Source of the DNA: Chloracidobacterium sp.
GTDB taxonomy: Bacteria > Acidobacteriota > Blastocatellia > Chloracidobacteriales > Chloracidobacteriaceae
Direction: 5' to 3'
Length of the DNA: 64,000 nt
Assembly (NCBI GenBank): GCA_025057975.1
Contig: JANWUV010000012.1
Location: 1 to 64,000, forward strand
Part shown: positions 56,195 through 64,000 of the stretch, in pieces
Layout of the letters: the number at the start of each line of letters is the position of its first letter
How positions within the stretch are numbered: position 1 is the stretch's first letter
Notes under the pieces: model-generated
Databases searched by the model: none
What the model was told of the DNA's origin: nothing
The model's input: only the letters and a program-made list of their open reading frames with translations
Position numbers and translations under genes: made by a program

Positions 56195-59100
56195 ATGCCG
56201 CCGCAACGTGAAATCTGGCGTGGTCCGCTTCTCGGAAAACAGCGCGACCATCTGTTGGCGGCGGTGAGGGCATTCATTCAGCAAGGCCGTGCGCAAAGCG
56301 TTCTCTATCTGACGGCCTCGCGGCCAATGCTGGACGCCGTTTCTCGTCGCCTGCTTGACGGGCAAAGCTGTGTCGGCAGCTTTGACGGGCTGCCGGTGTA
56401 TCTCTTCAATGGATTCATCCGCCGCCTGCTGCGGACGGCGCTGCTTGAGTGGGACGGTCGCTGGCAACCTGTCCCCCGCCGCCGCGACATCAGTGGCGAA
56501 GACTACCCGATGCGCCGCCCGCTCATCGCCCAAATCATGCGGCAGCTTGCGCAACGAGGGCGACTGCCGGCTTTTGGCGCGTTGGCGACAGCCGGCGGCT
56601 GCGTCGCTTCCGTCACAAAGCTGATTGGCGAAATCACCCGCGCCGGTAAAACCGCCGCTGAGTTTGCCCGTATCGTTGAGCAACGCATCGCGCGTCATCA
56701 GGAAAGCCTCCCCGCGCCCGACCCGACCGGCACGCAGGCACCGCATCCGGCGGAGCAGGTTTATGGCTACGAACGTGATGTCGCCCGCATCGCCCAGTGC
56801 TACGCCGCCGCTTTGGAAATTGGTGGGCTGACCGAAAACGACTACGATTACTTGCGAGCGATAGCGGCGCTGGACGGTGAACTCGACGGCTCTCCCTGCC
56901 GGACGCCTTTCCTCGAAGGCGTCGAGTGGATCATTGTGGACGGCTTCTTCGACTTCACGCCGGTTCAGGGTGAAATCCTCCGCCGTCTGGTGGCGCGCGC
57001 GCCGCGGATCACCTTCAACTTCGACGATGACGTGGACAATCCGCAGGTTTTCGCGCCGGTTCAGGAAACCATCGCCAAAGTCAAAGCCATGGGCGAGGGG
57101 TTTACGGAAGTCGTCTTCCATGAACGAGCCGGGACGAAAACCATCGCCGTTGAGCCGACGGCGGAGGGGCTGGATATCTTGCGCCACGGGTTGTTCAATC
57201 CGTCGTTTCGTGCGCCGACGGCGGCGGAAGCTACTACGCCACCGGTCTTTGTGGCGGCCGCGCCCGATGTCGAACGCGAACTTCGGCATCTTGCCAAAAC
57301 CATCAAGCAGTACGTCACGCTCGACGACCTGACGCCGTCCGACATCGCCATCGTCGTTCGGGACAAGGAGGCCTACGGCCCACATTTGCGGCGCATCCTG
57401 AGCGACGAAGGCATCGCCTACACGCTTGACGAACGGCTGCCGGTGATGGACGTTCCAGCCGTCCGCGCTTGGCTTAAGCTGTTGGCGGCGGCGATGGATC
57501 GTCCGTCCGATGAAAGCCCATCCGGGGAAGAGCCGCCAGCGATCCCAGTTGGCCGGCTGATTGATGTCCTCAAGAGTGATTACTTTGCCGTACCGGACAA
57601 CTTGTTGACCGCCGACGACATAGAAAACGTCGTTGCGTTTGTCGGCGACCAGCTGCGCCTTGACGCTTGGCTCAAACGTGCGCAACGACTGGCGGCTTAC
57701 CTGCGACGGCTGGGCAATGCAGCAGACAGTACGGTGGACGCCGACCAAACCGCCGAGACTGAAGCGGAGGCCGCCACATCTGAGCCGAAGGTTCACCCAG
57801 ACGCCGTTACGGCCGCGGACCTGGACGCCGTCGGCGACCTGCTGCGACGACTGGGACGCCTGATTGCTGGCATCCCGTTGACGGGAACAGCGGAAGCGCT
57901 TTTGCAGGCTATTGAGCAGACGCTAGCGGCGTTGAGTTTTGAGTCGCGGCTCGAAACCGACATTCGGATGGCCGTGGGACAACCCCGGCGACTGCTGCAG
58001 GCGACGCTGGATTTGCGCGGGTTGCAGGCTGTTCGGCGGGCCGTGGCGGCCGCCGTGGACGCCCAACGGCTTGCAGCGCGCAGCATAGCGGCTGTTTTGG
58101 GCGGGGCGTCGCCGGTAAACACGGCCTCGCCCACGCTGACCTTGGCCGCCTTTCAGGCTGACATTCTGCGGGCGTTGGACGGCCTTACGTTGCGCGTTGA
58201 GCCGGAGACCTTTGGCGCAGTGCGCATTCTGGAAGCAACAACCGTGCGGGGTTTGCACTTTCCGGTCATTTTCGTTCCGGGCCTTGTGGAAGGCGGCTTT
58301 CCTATTCGACTGTCGGGCGACTGGATTTATCCGGCTGCCGAGCGCGAACAGCTCAAGGAGGACGGCCTCACCCTCGAAGATCTCTCGCCGGCGACCCTGG
58401 CTAAGGAAGAGCATTACTTTTACCAAGCCGTCTGTCGTGCAACGCAGGCCGTCCATCTTTCGTACCCGACCATCGGAGCGGAGGACGAGGAGTTGTCTCC
58501 CTCTTCGTTTCTGGCTGAAATCGGGCGGTTGGTCCCAGAAACACAGCCCGGCGGACGGCGGCACACTGTCGTGCCGAAGGGGTACGACGGCGCATCGCTG
58601 TTGAAAGCGACTACGAAGCACGAACTACTCCGTCAAACAGCGGCGGCAACCGCCCGTCTTCGACGCGGCGCGGCGGCTGATGAGCTGTTGTCGCCGCCGG
58701 ACGCTGAAGACGCGCCGCCGGTGCTGTCACCGTTGGAACAACTGGCGGCCGTTCAAGATTACCTTGAGCGGCAGGGTTGGTTCTCTGCAACGCTCGTACA
58801 GCGCCAAGCAGTTGAGCAGTCCCGCTACAGCCGCGCATGGACGCCCTTTGACGGTCACATTGAAAGCGCTGACCTGCGCGAGGAATTGGCAAAGCGATTC
58901 GGCGAGCGGTACGTGTTCAGCGCCACGGCGTTGAATGAGTATGCGGCTTGCCCGTTCCGGTTTTTCGCCCACCGCGTCTTACGGCTTCGCCCGCGAGTCA
59001 GCGCTGCGCTTGATCTTCAGGCGGTGGAGCGCGGCCGCATCGTGCATGACATTCTGCGGGACGTTTACCGCCAAGACTCGCCGCACGCGGCCTCGCCCGA

Positions 59101-59887
59101 CCAACAAGCAGTCCACTTGGAGCGACTGCATGCGGTGGCAAACGCTGTCTTTGACGCTTATGAGCAACGGATTCCGCCGCTCAACACCCGGTTGTGGGCG
59201 ATTGAAAAGCGCGTCCTATTGACATACCTCGAACAACTGCTCATCGAAGAGATGACATATGGGAACGCCGCCGCCCATGTCACGGAACTGGCCTTTGGTA
59301 TGCAGTCGCTGCACGCCGATCCTCGTTCGAAAAGATTGCCGCTGAGGCTCACCGGCGCAAACGGCGAAATCATTCAACTCCGTGGGCAAATAGACCGGAT
59401 TGATATCCTTGAGGCTCGGAACGGCGCGGAAGGACAACGGGTGTTTGTTGTCTATGACTACAAGCTGTCTAAAGGCCCTTCCGTACGCGACATGCTCGAA
59501 GGGCGCGATGTACAAATCGCCGTCTACCTTGCGGCTTTGGCGAATAGTTTCCCCGAATTCCAACCCGTCATTGGCGGTGGCTATTTCGCCGTTGCAAAGA
59601 CGCCGCGTTGTCACCATGGTCTTTACCTGTTGGAGTATGAAAGCCTGTTGAACCAGCCCTACGGTCGCTCATTCATATCACGAGAAGACTTTGAAGCCAC
59701 ATACAAGGTTGTTATGGATTACGTCTGGAAATATCAAGCGCAGATCAAACAAGGAAGATTTGATGTGTTCCCTGCACGCGGCATACGCGAGTGTGCGTCC
59801 TGCGATTTCTCATCTGTTTGCCGATATGAAACTTACAGAATCAGACGCAAGGTCGGCTCACCTCACAAAACTCAACGGCAAGACTAA
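56195..59887 (+). CDS. AddB-type nuclease/inactivated helicase subunit with iron-sulfur cluster
   Basis: 1230 residues from the ATG at 56195 with GGGAGGA upstream. The N-terminal and middle parts resemble a UvrD-like helicase fold without a Walker A Lys motif, as in AddB. The C-terminal PD-(D/E)XK nuclease has GRIVHDILRDVY, RGQIDRID and VYDYKLSKG. A Cys in NEYAACPFRFF (about 918) together with ECASCDFSSVC (about 1200) forms the AddB-type 4Fe-4S site. AddB works with AddA in double-strand break processing; addA is not next to it. It could also be a PD-(D/E)XK protein that acts alone. Confidence 0.87.
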   Translation: MPPQREIWRGPLLGKQRDHLLAAVRAFIQQGRAQSVLYLTASRPMLDAVSRRLLDGQSCVGSFDGLPVYLFNGFIRRLLRTALLEWDGRWQPVPRRRDISGEDYPMRRPLIAQIMRQLAQRGRLPAFGALATAGGCVASVTKLIGEITRAGKTAAEFARIVEQRIARHQESLPAPDPTGTQAPHPAEQVYGYERDVARIAQCYAAALEIGGLTENDYDYLRAIAALDGELDGSPCRTPFLEGVEWIIVDGFFDFTPVQGEILRRLVARAPRITFNFDDDVDNPQVFAPVQETIAKVKAMGEGFTEVVFHERAGTKTIAVEPTAEGLDILRHGLFNPSFRAPTAAEATTPPVFVAAAPDVERELRHLAKTIKQYVTLDDLTPSDIAIVVRDKEAYGPHLRRILSDEGIAYTLDERLPVMDVPAVRAWLKLLAAAMDRPSDESPSGEEPPAIPVGRLIDVLKSDYFAVPDNLLTADDIENVVAFVGDQLRLDAWLKRAQRLAAYLRRLGNAADSTVDADQTAETEAEAATSEPKVHPDAVTAADLDAVGDLLRRLGRLIAGIPLTGTAEALLQAIEQTLAALSFESRLETDIRMAVGQPRRLLQATLDLRGLQAVRRAVAAAVDAQRLAARSIAAVLGGASPVNTASPTLTLAAFQADILRALDGLTLRVEPETFGAVRILEATTVRGLHFPVIFVPGLVEGGFPIRLSGDWIYPAAEREQLKEDGLTLEDLSPATLAKEEHYFYQAVCRATQAVHLSYPTIGAEDEELSPSSFLAEIGRLVPETQPGGRRHTVVPKGYDGASLLKATTKHELLRQTAAATARLRRGAAADELLSPPDAEDAPPVLSPLEQLAAVQDYLERQGWFSATLVQRQAVEQSRYSRAWTPFDGHIESADLREELAKRFGERYVFSATALNEYAACPFRFFAHRVLRLRPRVSAALDLQAVERGRIVHDILRDVYRQDSPHAASPDQQAVHLERLHAVANAVFDAYEQRIPPLNTRLWAIEKRVLLTYLEQLLIEEMTYGNAAAHVTELAFGMQSLHADPRSKRLPLRLTGANGEIIQLRGQIDRIDILEARNGAEGQRVFVVYDYKLSKGPSVRDMLEGRDVQIAVYLAALANSFPEFQPVIGGGYFAVAKTPRCHHGLYLLEYESLLNQPYGRSFISREDFEATYKVVMDYVWKYQAQIKQGRFDVFPARGIRECASCDFSSVCRYETYRIRRKVGSPHKTQRQD

Positions 59888-59913
59888 TCACGTTCACAAC
59901 GGAGGTTGCAAGC

Positions 59914-62448
59914 ATGTCCCAGACGAAAACGCTGCTTTCGGAGTCGGCCGCCAATCTTTCGGCGTACGAGAGCTATCACGGACTGACGGCGCAGGCCATT
60001 CAGCGTAGTTTTCTCGATCATCTGGAGTTTACCTTAGCCAAGGATCGCTTCAGCATGACCGAATTAGATCGCTATCTGGCGCTGGCCTATGCCATTCGAG
60101 ACCGGCTCATCGAACGTTGGCTGCGGACGCAGGATGCCTACTACCGCGCTGACGCCAAACGGGTGTATTACCTCTCGATGGAATTCCTCATGGGGCGCAC
60201 GCTTGGCAACGCTATCGTCAATCTCAATCTCCGGGAAGAGTGTCAGAAAGCCTTGGCCGACCTTGGTTACGCCCTTGAAGAAGTGCAGGAAATTGAACCC
60301 GACGCCGGCCTCGGCAACGGTGGTCTTGGCCGCCTAGCGGCTTGCTTTCTTGACTCCATGGCGACACTGGCGCTGCCGGGATATGGCTACGGCATTCGCT
60401 ATGAGTATGGCATTTTCCACCAACAGATCAAAGACGGTGAGCAAGTCGAGCAACCGGACAACTGGCTGCGTTACGGCAATCCGTGGGAAATTGCGCGCCC
60501 CGAACTGCTTTACCCGGTGCACTACTACGGTGAAGTCGTCCAGTATCCAAACGAAAAAGGCAAGATTGTTCACAAGTGGATTAAAACAGAAACAGTCCTG
60601 GCGATGGCCTATGACACACCGATTCCGGGGTACGGCGTACAAAATGTCAACACCTTGCGTCTCTGGTCGTCGAAGGCCTCGCGGGAATTTGATTTCTACT
60701 ACTTCAATGAGGGTGACTACATTAGTGCTGTTCGTTCAAAAACTGAATCTGAAACAATTTCAAAAGTTCTCTATCCCAATGACAATCGGCACTCCGGTAA
60801 AGAACTCCGGTTGAAGCAGGAGTATTTTTTTGTCTCAGCGACGCTTCAGGACATCTTTCGGCGCTACAAAAAGAACCGCTCAACTTTTGACGATTTTCCC
60901 GACAAAGTAGCCATCCAACTCAATGATACACATCCGGCAATCGCCGTCGCCGAACTGATGCGTATTTTCGTTGACATTGAAGATCTTCCTTGGGAAAAGG
61001 CGTGGGAACTGACGCGCGCAACCGTCGCCTACACAAACCACACGGTTTTGCCTGAAGCTCTAGAAAAGTGGACAGTTGACTTGCTGGGCAAAGTTCTGCC
61101 ACGTCACTTAGAAATCATCTATGAGATCAATTACAGGTTCCTGCGCGAAGTTCGCTCAAGATATCCGAACAATGAATCGCTAGTGGAACGTGTCTCTTTA
61201 GTTGAGGAGCCGATTCCGAACATTCGTCCGAAGTCCATCAGAATGGCGCACCTAGCGATTGTCGGCTCACACCGCGTTAACGGCGTCGCCAAGCTCCACA
61301 CGGAGATTCTCAAGCGAGATCTTTTCCGAGACTTCGCCATGATGTTTCCCGAAAGGTTTGAAAACAAAACCAACGGCATCACCCAGCGACGGTGGCTTGC
61401 CTGCTGCAATCCACGGCTGGCTCGACTGATTACAGAAGCCATTGGCGACAAGTGGATGACCGACCTGTATGAGATGGAAAAGTTGGTCCCACTCGCCGAA
61501 GACCCCGGCTTCCGGCAGGAATGGTGGAAAATCAAACAGGAGGGCAAGGACATTCTTATCAAGCTCATCGAAGATGAATGGGGCGGCAAGCTGCGGATAG
61601 ACAAAACTTCAATGTTTGACTGTCAAGTGAAGCGCATTCATGAGTACAAGCGCCAGCTACTCAATGTCCTGCATGTGATTACGCTGTACAACCGTTTACG
61701 GCATAACCCAAACCTTGACATTACACCACGTACGATTATTTTCTCCGGTAAGGCGGCGCCGGGCTATCGGTTGGCGAAGTTGATTATTCGACTCATCAAT
61801 GCCGTCGCTGAAATCGTCAACAATGACGTTATGGTGCGGGATCGCTTACGGGTTGTTTTTCTCCCGAACTACCGCGTTTCATTGGCGGAGAAAATTCTGC
61901 CGGGAGCGGAGTTGTCCGAGCAAATTTCGACTGCCGGCATGGAAGCCAGCGGCACAGGTAATATGAAGTTCGCGCTCAACGGCGCATTGACCATCGGAAC
62001 GCTTGATGGGGCAAACATAGAAATCGCCGAAGAAGTAGGACGCGAGAATATCTTTATCTTCGGACTGACAGCTGAGGAAGTAGCGGCGCTGAGGCCACAC
62101 TATGCATCGTGGGAGTATTTCCACAAGGACCTCGAACTCAATGAGGCGCTTAATATGATCGGCGGTGGGTATTTCAGTCCGCTTGATAGGGAACTCTTCC
62201 ATCCGATTCTGTTTTCGTTGCTTGAAGGCGGCGACCAGTACATGGTGCTGGCGGACTATCGCGCCTATGTTGAATGTCAAGAACAGGTTTCGCAAGCGTA
62301 CCTCAATCAGGATGAGTGGACGCGGAAATCCATCCTCAATGCGGCTAAAATGGGTAAGTTCTCTAGTGACCGAACGATTTTGGAATATGCCCAGTCTATT
62401 TGGAGAGTGTCGCCTGTCCATGTCAACATGGCGGCCTGTGAGATTTAG
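59914..62448 (+). CDS. glgP: glycogen/alpha-glucan phosphorylase
   Basis: 844 residues, full length for the family. AKRVYYLSMEFLMGRTLGN, EPDAGLGNGGLGRLAACFLDSMA and the pyridoxal-phosphate site EASGTGNMKFALNGALTIG (Lys about 686) are all present. It releases glucose 1-phosphate from glycogen or maltodextrin and, with phosphofructokinase at 39095, feeds glycolysis. GGAGG precedes the ATG. The gene is somewhat less GC-rich than its upstream neighbour. Confidence 0.96.
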   Translation: MSQTKTLLSESAANLSAYESYHGLTAQAIQRSFLDHLEFTLAKDRFSMTELDRYLALAYAIRDRLIERWLRTQDAYYRADAKRVYYLSMEFLMGRTLGNAIVNLNLREECQKALADLGYALEEVQEIEPDAGLGNGGLGRLAACFLDSMATLALPGYGYGIRYEYGIFHQQIKDGEQVEQPDNWLRYGNPWEIARPELLYPVHYYGEVVQYPNEKGKIVHKWIKTETVLAMAYDTPIPGYGVQNVNTLRLWSSKASREFDFYYFNEGDYISAVRSKTESETISKVLYPNDNRHSGKELRLKQEYFFVSATLQDIFRRYKKNRSTFDDFPDKVAIQLNDTHPAIAVAELMRIFVDIEDLPWEKAWELTRATVAYTNHTVLPEALEKWTVDLLGKVLPRHLEIIYEINYRFLREVRSRYPNNESLVERVSLVEEPIPNIRPKSIRMAHLAIVGSHRVNGVAKLHTEILKRDLFRDFAMMFPERFENKTNGITQRRWLACCNPRLARLITEAIGDKWMTDLYEMEKLVPLAEDPGFRQEWWKIKQEGKDILIKLIEDEWGGKLRIDKTSMFDCQVKRIHEYKRQLLNVLHVITLYNRLRHNPNLDITPRTIIFSGKAAPGYRLAKLIIRLINAVAEIVNNDVMVRDRLRVVFLPNYRVSLAEKILPGAELSEQISTAGMEASGTGNMKFALNGALTIGTLDGANIEIAEEVGRENIFIFGLTAEEVAALRPHYASWEYFHKDLELNEALNMIGGGYFSPLDRELFHPILFSLLEGGDQYMVLADYRAYVECQEQVSQAYLNQDEWTRKSILNAAKMGKFSSDRTILEYAQSIWRVSPVHVNMAACEI

Positions 62449-62783
62449 ACGGAATGTTTTGGCTGGGTTTCACTCGTCAGTTTCCGGGGTCATCGAGCGC
62501 TGTAACACTGGCGAGCGCCATAATACTGGCTAGGCGTGAAGGCGGCGGCGTCTCGCCTGCGCAGTGAAGCAACGCACGCTTGGTCTTCCCGCCAGACAGG
62601 GCAGGGAAGGGCAGCCTTGCCCGCCCCGCAGGGTTTAGCGCCGTCCTGACACCGAAGCGTGCGCCGACGCGAACTCGTTCGAGCCGACGCGACCTCGTTT
62701 GAGAAACGAACCGGTTGCAAGCGAGCGCCGCTCAATGGTTTCTGGTACGTCCTCGGTGGAATCGAGCCGGAGACGCCAGCCGC
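62449..62783. other. convergent intergenic region
   Basis: Between glgP and the cytochrome gene. It contains a short GGGCA/TGCCC hairpin at 62609-62622 without a T-run, which may be a weak terminator, and the tandem repeat at 62663-62702. No gene is seen. Confidence 0.5.
62663..62702. repeat. 20-bp tandem repeat, two copies
   Basis: Copies at 62663-62682 and 62683-62702 differ at two positions (A/C and C/T in the middle and end). Purpose unknown; only two units, so not a CRISPR or a typical VNTR. Confidence 0.8.
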
Positions 62784-64000
62784 TTACTCGCCAATGTCAA
62801 TCGTGGAGCTTTTGGCCAACTCAGCACGGAAGGCGGCCATCTGCGCCGCCGGAATCTGCCAGTCAGCGTCAAGCGGCACACTCGCCGGCCGCGTCCACTC
62901 CGCTGACTTAGGTAGCGACCGCCACCACGCGGCATACCGTCCGATGACCGCCTCTCGGTCGCGCGCATCTGCAAGGTAGAAGAAGCCAAAATCCTCGCCG
63001 GAAACATTCCGCAGCGCGTCATAGGCGAAGTACCGAACGGCTGGATACGTGTCGCGCAACGCTTCAATTAGAAACGGAATCGCCCACTTGCGGTCGCGCG
63101 CCCGTCCGTCGGCTCCGCTTGTGCCCAACGCCCACGCAGCCGTGATGCGCGCCGACGGGTCGCGGCTGAACAACGCCCGTACCATTTCCGCAATGTTCGC
63201 CTCCGGGCGCGCGGCGTTGGTCTTGGACAGGGCGTACTTCGGCCCGTACCACTGCGTCATGTAGCGCGCCGCCCACGCGGCGCTTTCGCCCGGATGACAC
63301 ATGTTGCAGCCATTCGGCATCTCCGTCGTCAGGCTCTTATCCGGTTCTGGGTTGAGGATGCGGTGCGTCCGCTTGGCGGTCAGCAGGCCGAACGAAATGC
63401 GCGGACGATGACACTCATAACAGGCGCTCCCGCTCCCATCGGCCCGGTGATGCGTATGGGCTTCCACGTTGGCGGCGATGGCGGCGTGGCACTGCGTACA
63501 GGATTTGTTCCCGCGCATTTCATCGTGCATCAGCGATTGCTGGCGGCCCTTGTGCACGTCATGGCAACTGATGCAGGTCATGCCGCCTTCCGTGTGGCAC
63601 TTGCTCATCAGCAGGCCCTGATACTCGTAAGCCGTCAAACGCGGCGTGCCGTCCGGGTAAAAACGCGGCGCGAAGCTGTAGTCGCCAACCTTGGCCGTGA
63701 TGTCCAGCGGGCGGTAGTACTTCGCCAAATCCTCACCCGGTGTGTACGGGTCGCCCGTGGCCATAATCTCCCGAATCTTGTCGAGTTCGATGGGCAGGCG
63801 TTGGCCGTGGCAGTGACCGCACACCTGGGTGTTGGCGCGCTTGTCCAGCTTTGCCTGATTGACAATTGTCGGGTCGTCCGGGCGCGCCTGCCGTCGCAGC
63901 CACGTCCAGCCGAAAGCTTGATTCTTCTCAACATGGAGCTGTCCGGGGCCGTGGCAGGCTTCGCAGCCGATGCCGAGTTCCTCGACTTTGGTGTTTGTAA
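62784..64000 (-). CDS. multiheme cytochrome c with HEAT-like C-terminus, 5' end outside window
   Basis: The frame is open from the window edge to the stop at 62784, about 405 residues visible. Six CxxCH haem-binding motifs appear in order: CEACH, CGHCH, CISCH, CTQCH, CYECH and CNMCH. After the last comes a HEAT/armadillo-like helical region (ITAAWALGTSG...FLIEALRDTYPAVRYFAYDALR). His-rich stretches (AHTHHRADG) may supply distal haem ligands. The secretion signal would be upstream. Periplasmic or surface electron transfer is likely; the partner is unknown. Acidobacteria carry many such proteins. Confidence 0.93.
   Translation of the reverse strand, partial: TNTKVEELGIGCEACHGPGQLHVEKNQAFGWTWLRRQARPDDPTIVNQAKLDKRANTQVCGHCHGQRLPIELDKIREIMATGDPYTPGEDLAKYYRPLDITAKVGDYSFAPRFYPDGTPRLTAYEYQGLLMSKCHTEGGMTCISCHDVHKGRQQSLMHDEMRGNKSCTQCHAAIAANVEAHTHHRADGSGSACYECHRPRISFGLLTAKRTHRILNPEPDKSLTTEMPNGCNMCHPGESAAWAARYMTQWYGPKYALSKTNAARPEANIAEMVRALFSRDPSARITAAWALGTSGADGRARDRKWAIPFLIEALRDTYPAVRYFAYDALRNVSGEDFGFFYLADARDREAVIGRYAAWWRSLPKSAEWTRPASVPLDADWQIPAAQMAAFRAELAKSSTIDIGE

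Noticed and set aside
55946-57796. 616-codon open frame on the minus strand
   Set aside because: It lies antisense to the MFS and AddB genes, is Arg/Gly/Gln-rich without domain motifs, and is the expected shadow of GC-rich coding DNA.
62663-62702. CRISPR array
   Set aside because: Only two units with no spacer between them; no cas genes in the window.

Overview
The window reads as the chromosome of a Gram-negative, GC-rich bacterium. LptD shows an LPS outer membrane. A lone multiheme cytochrome c, two acyl-CoA dehydrogenases with methylmalonyl-CoA epimerase, large eukaryotic-type Ser/Thr kinases and many TPR proteins fit an acidobacterium, and Chloracidobacterium-like organisms are my best guess. 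That placement is inferred from gene content and composition; no rRNA is present to test it. I see no insertion sequence, prophage, CRISPR array or origin.

Layout. 1-2118: edge of a Uma2-type nuclease gene, then a short/branched-chain acyl-CoA dehydrogenase, both on the minus strand. 2305-4733: a zinc-finger-like small protein translationally coupled to a degenerate bi-domain oxidoreductase. 4785-8540 (minus): STAS protein, ribosomal protein L33, DMT transporter, polytopic membrane protein. 8888-12934: Gfo/Idh/MocA dehydrogenase facing a DevCAB-like ABC exporter operon preceded by a perfect TetR-type palindrome. 13546-14816: TlyA methyltransferase and a second STAS protein. 15019-20055 (minus): lptD, a sensor kinase split by an 11-bp tandem duplication, and its response regulator. 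20484-27661: a secreted multidomain subtilase, metallophosphoesterase, RecU-like resolvase and a CheY-like regulator preceded by a run of 14 G. 27902-30522: unknown proteins and a TPR lipo/periplasmic candidate. 30999-35245: orphan ABC-2 permease, methylmalonyl-CoA epimerase, parvulin isomerase, acyl-CoA dehydrogenase, ended by a strong hairpin. 35611-40135 (minus): lipase-fold protein, Ser/Thr kinase with TPRs, phosphofructokinase. 40677-42791: TPR protein with two AAA+ domains. 42892-54306 (minus): purS, rplI, rpsF, pth, rplY, prs, tRNA-Gln, ispE, a glycosyltransferase-like membrane protein with an AT-rich core, a HAD phosphatase and a 1416-residue kinase-GGDEF-ATPase-TPR protein. 54534-62448: queD, MFS exporter, AddB-type nuclease, glycogen phosphorylase. 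62784-64000 (minus): multiheme cytochrome c, open at the window edge.

Working together: the block ispE / tRNA-Gln / prs / rplY / pth / rpsF / rplI / purS is a housekeeping cluster for isoprenoid precursor, PRPP, purine and translation functions. Phosphofructokinase and glycogen phosphorylase supply sugar catabolism; the acyl-CoA dehydrogenases and epimerase suit branched-chain amino acid and propionyl-CoA turnover. Signalling is unusually dense (two Ser/Thr kinases, one split histidine kinase, two response regulators, two STAS proteins). The most unusual gene is the kinase-GGDEF-ATPase-TPR fusion at 50056-54306. The most unusual DNA features are the kinase-splitting duplication at 17006-17027, the G14 run at 27276-27289 and the GC mosaic inside the gene at 47716-49242.
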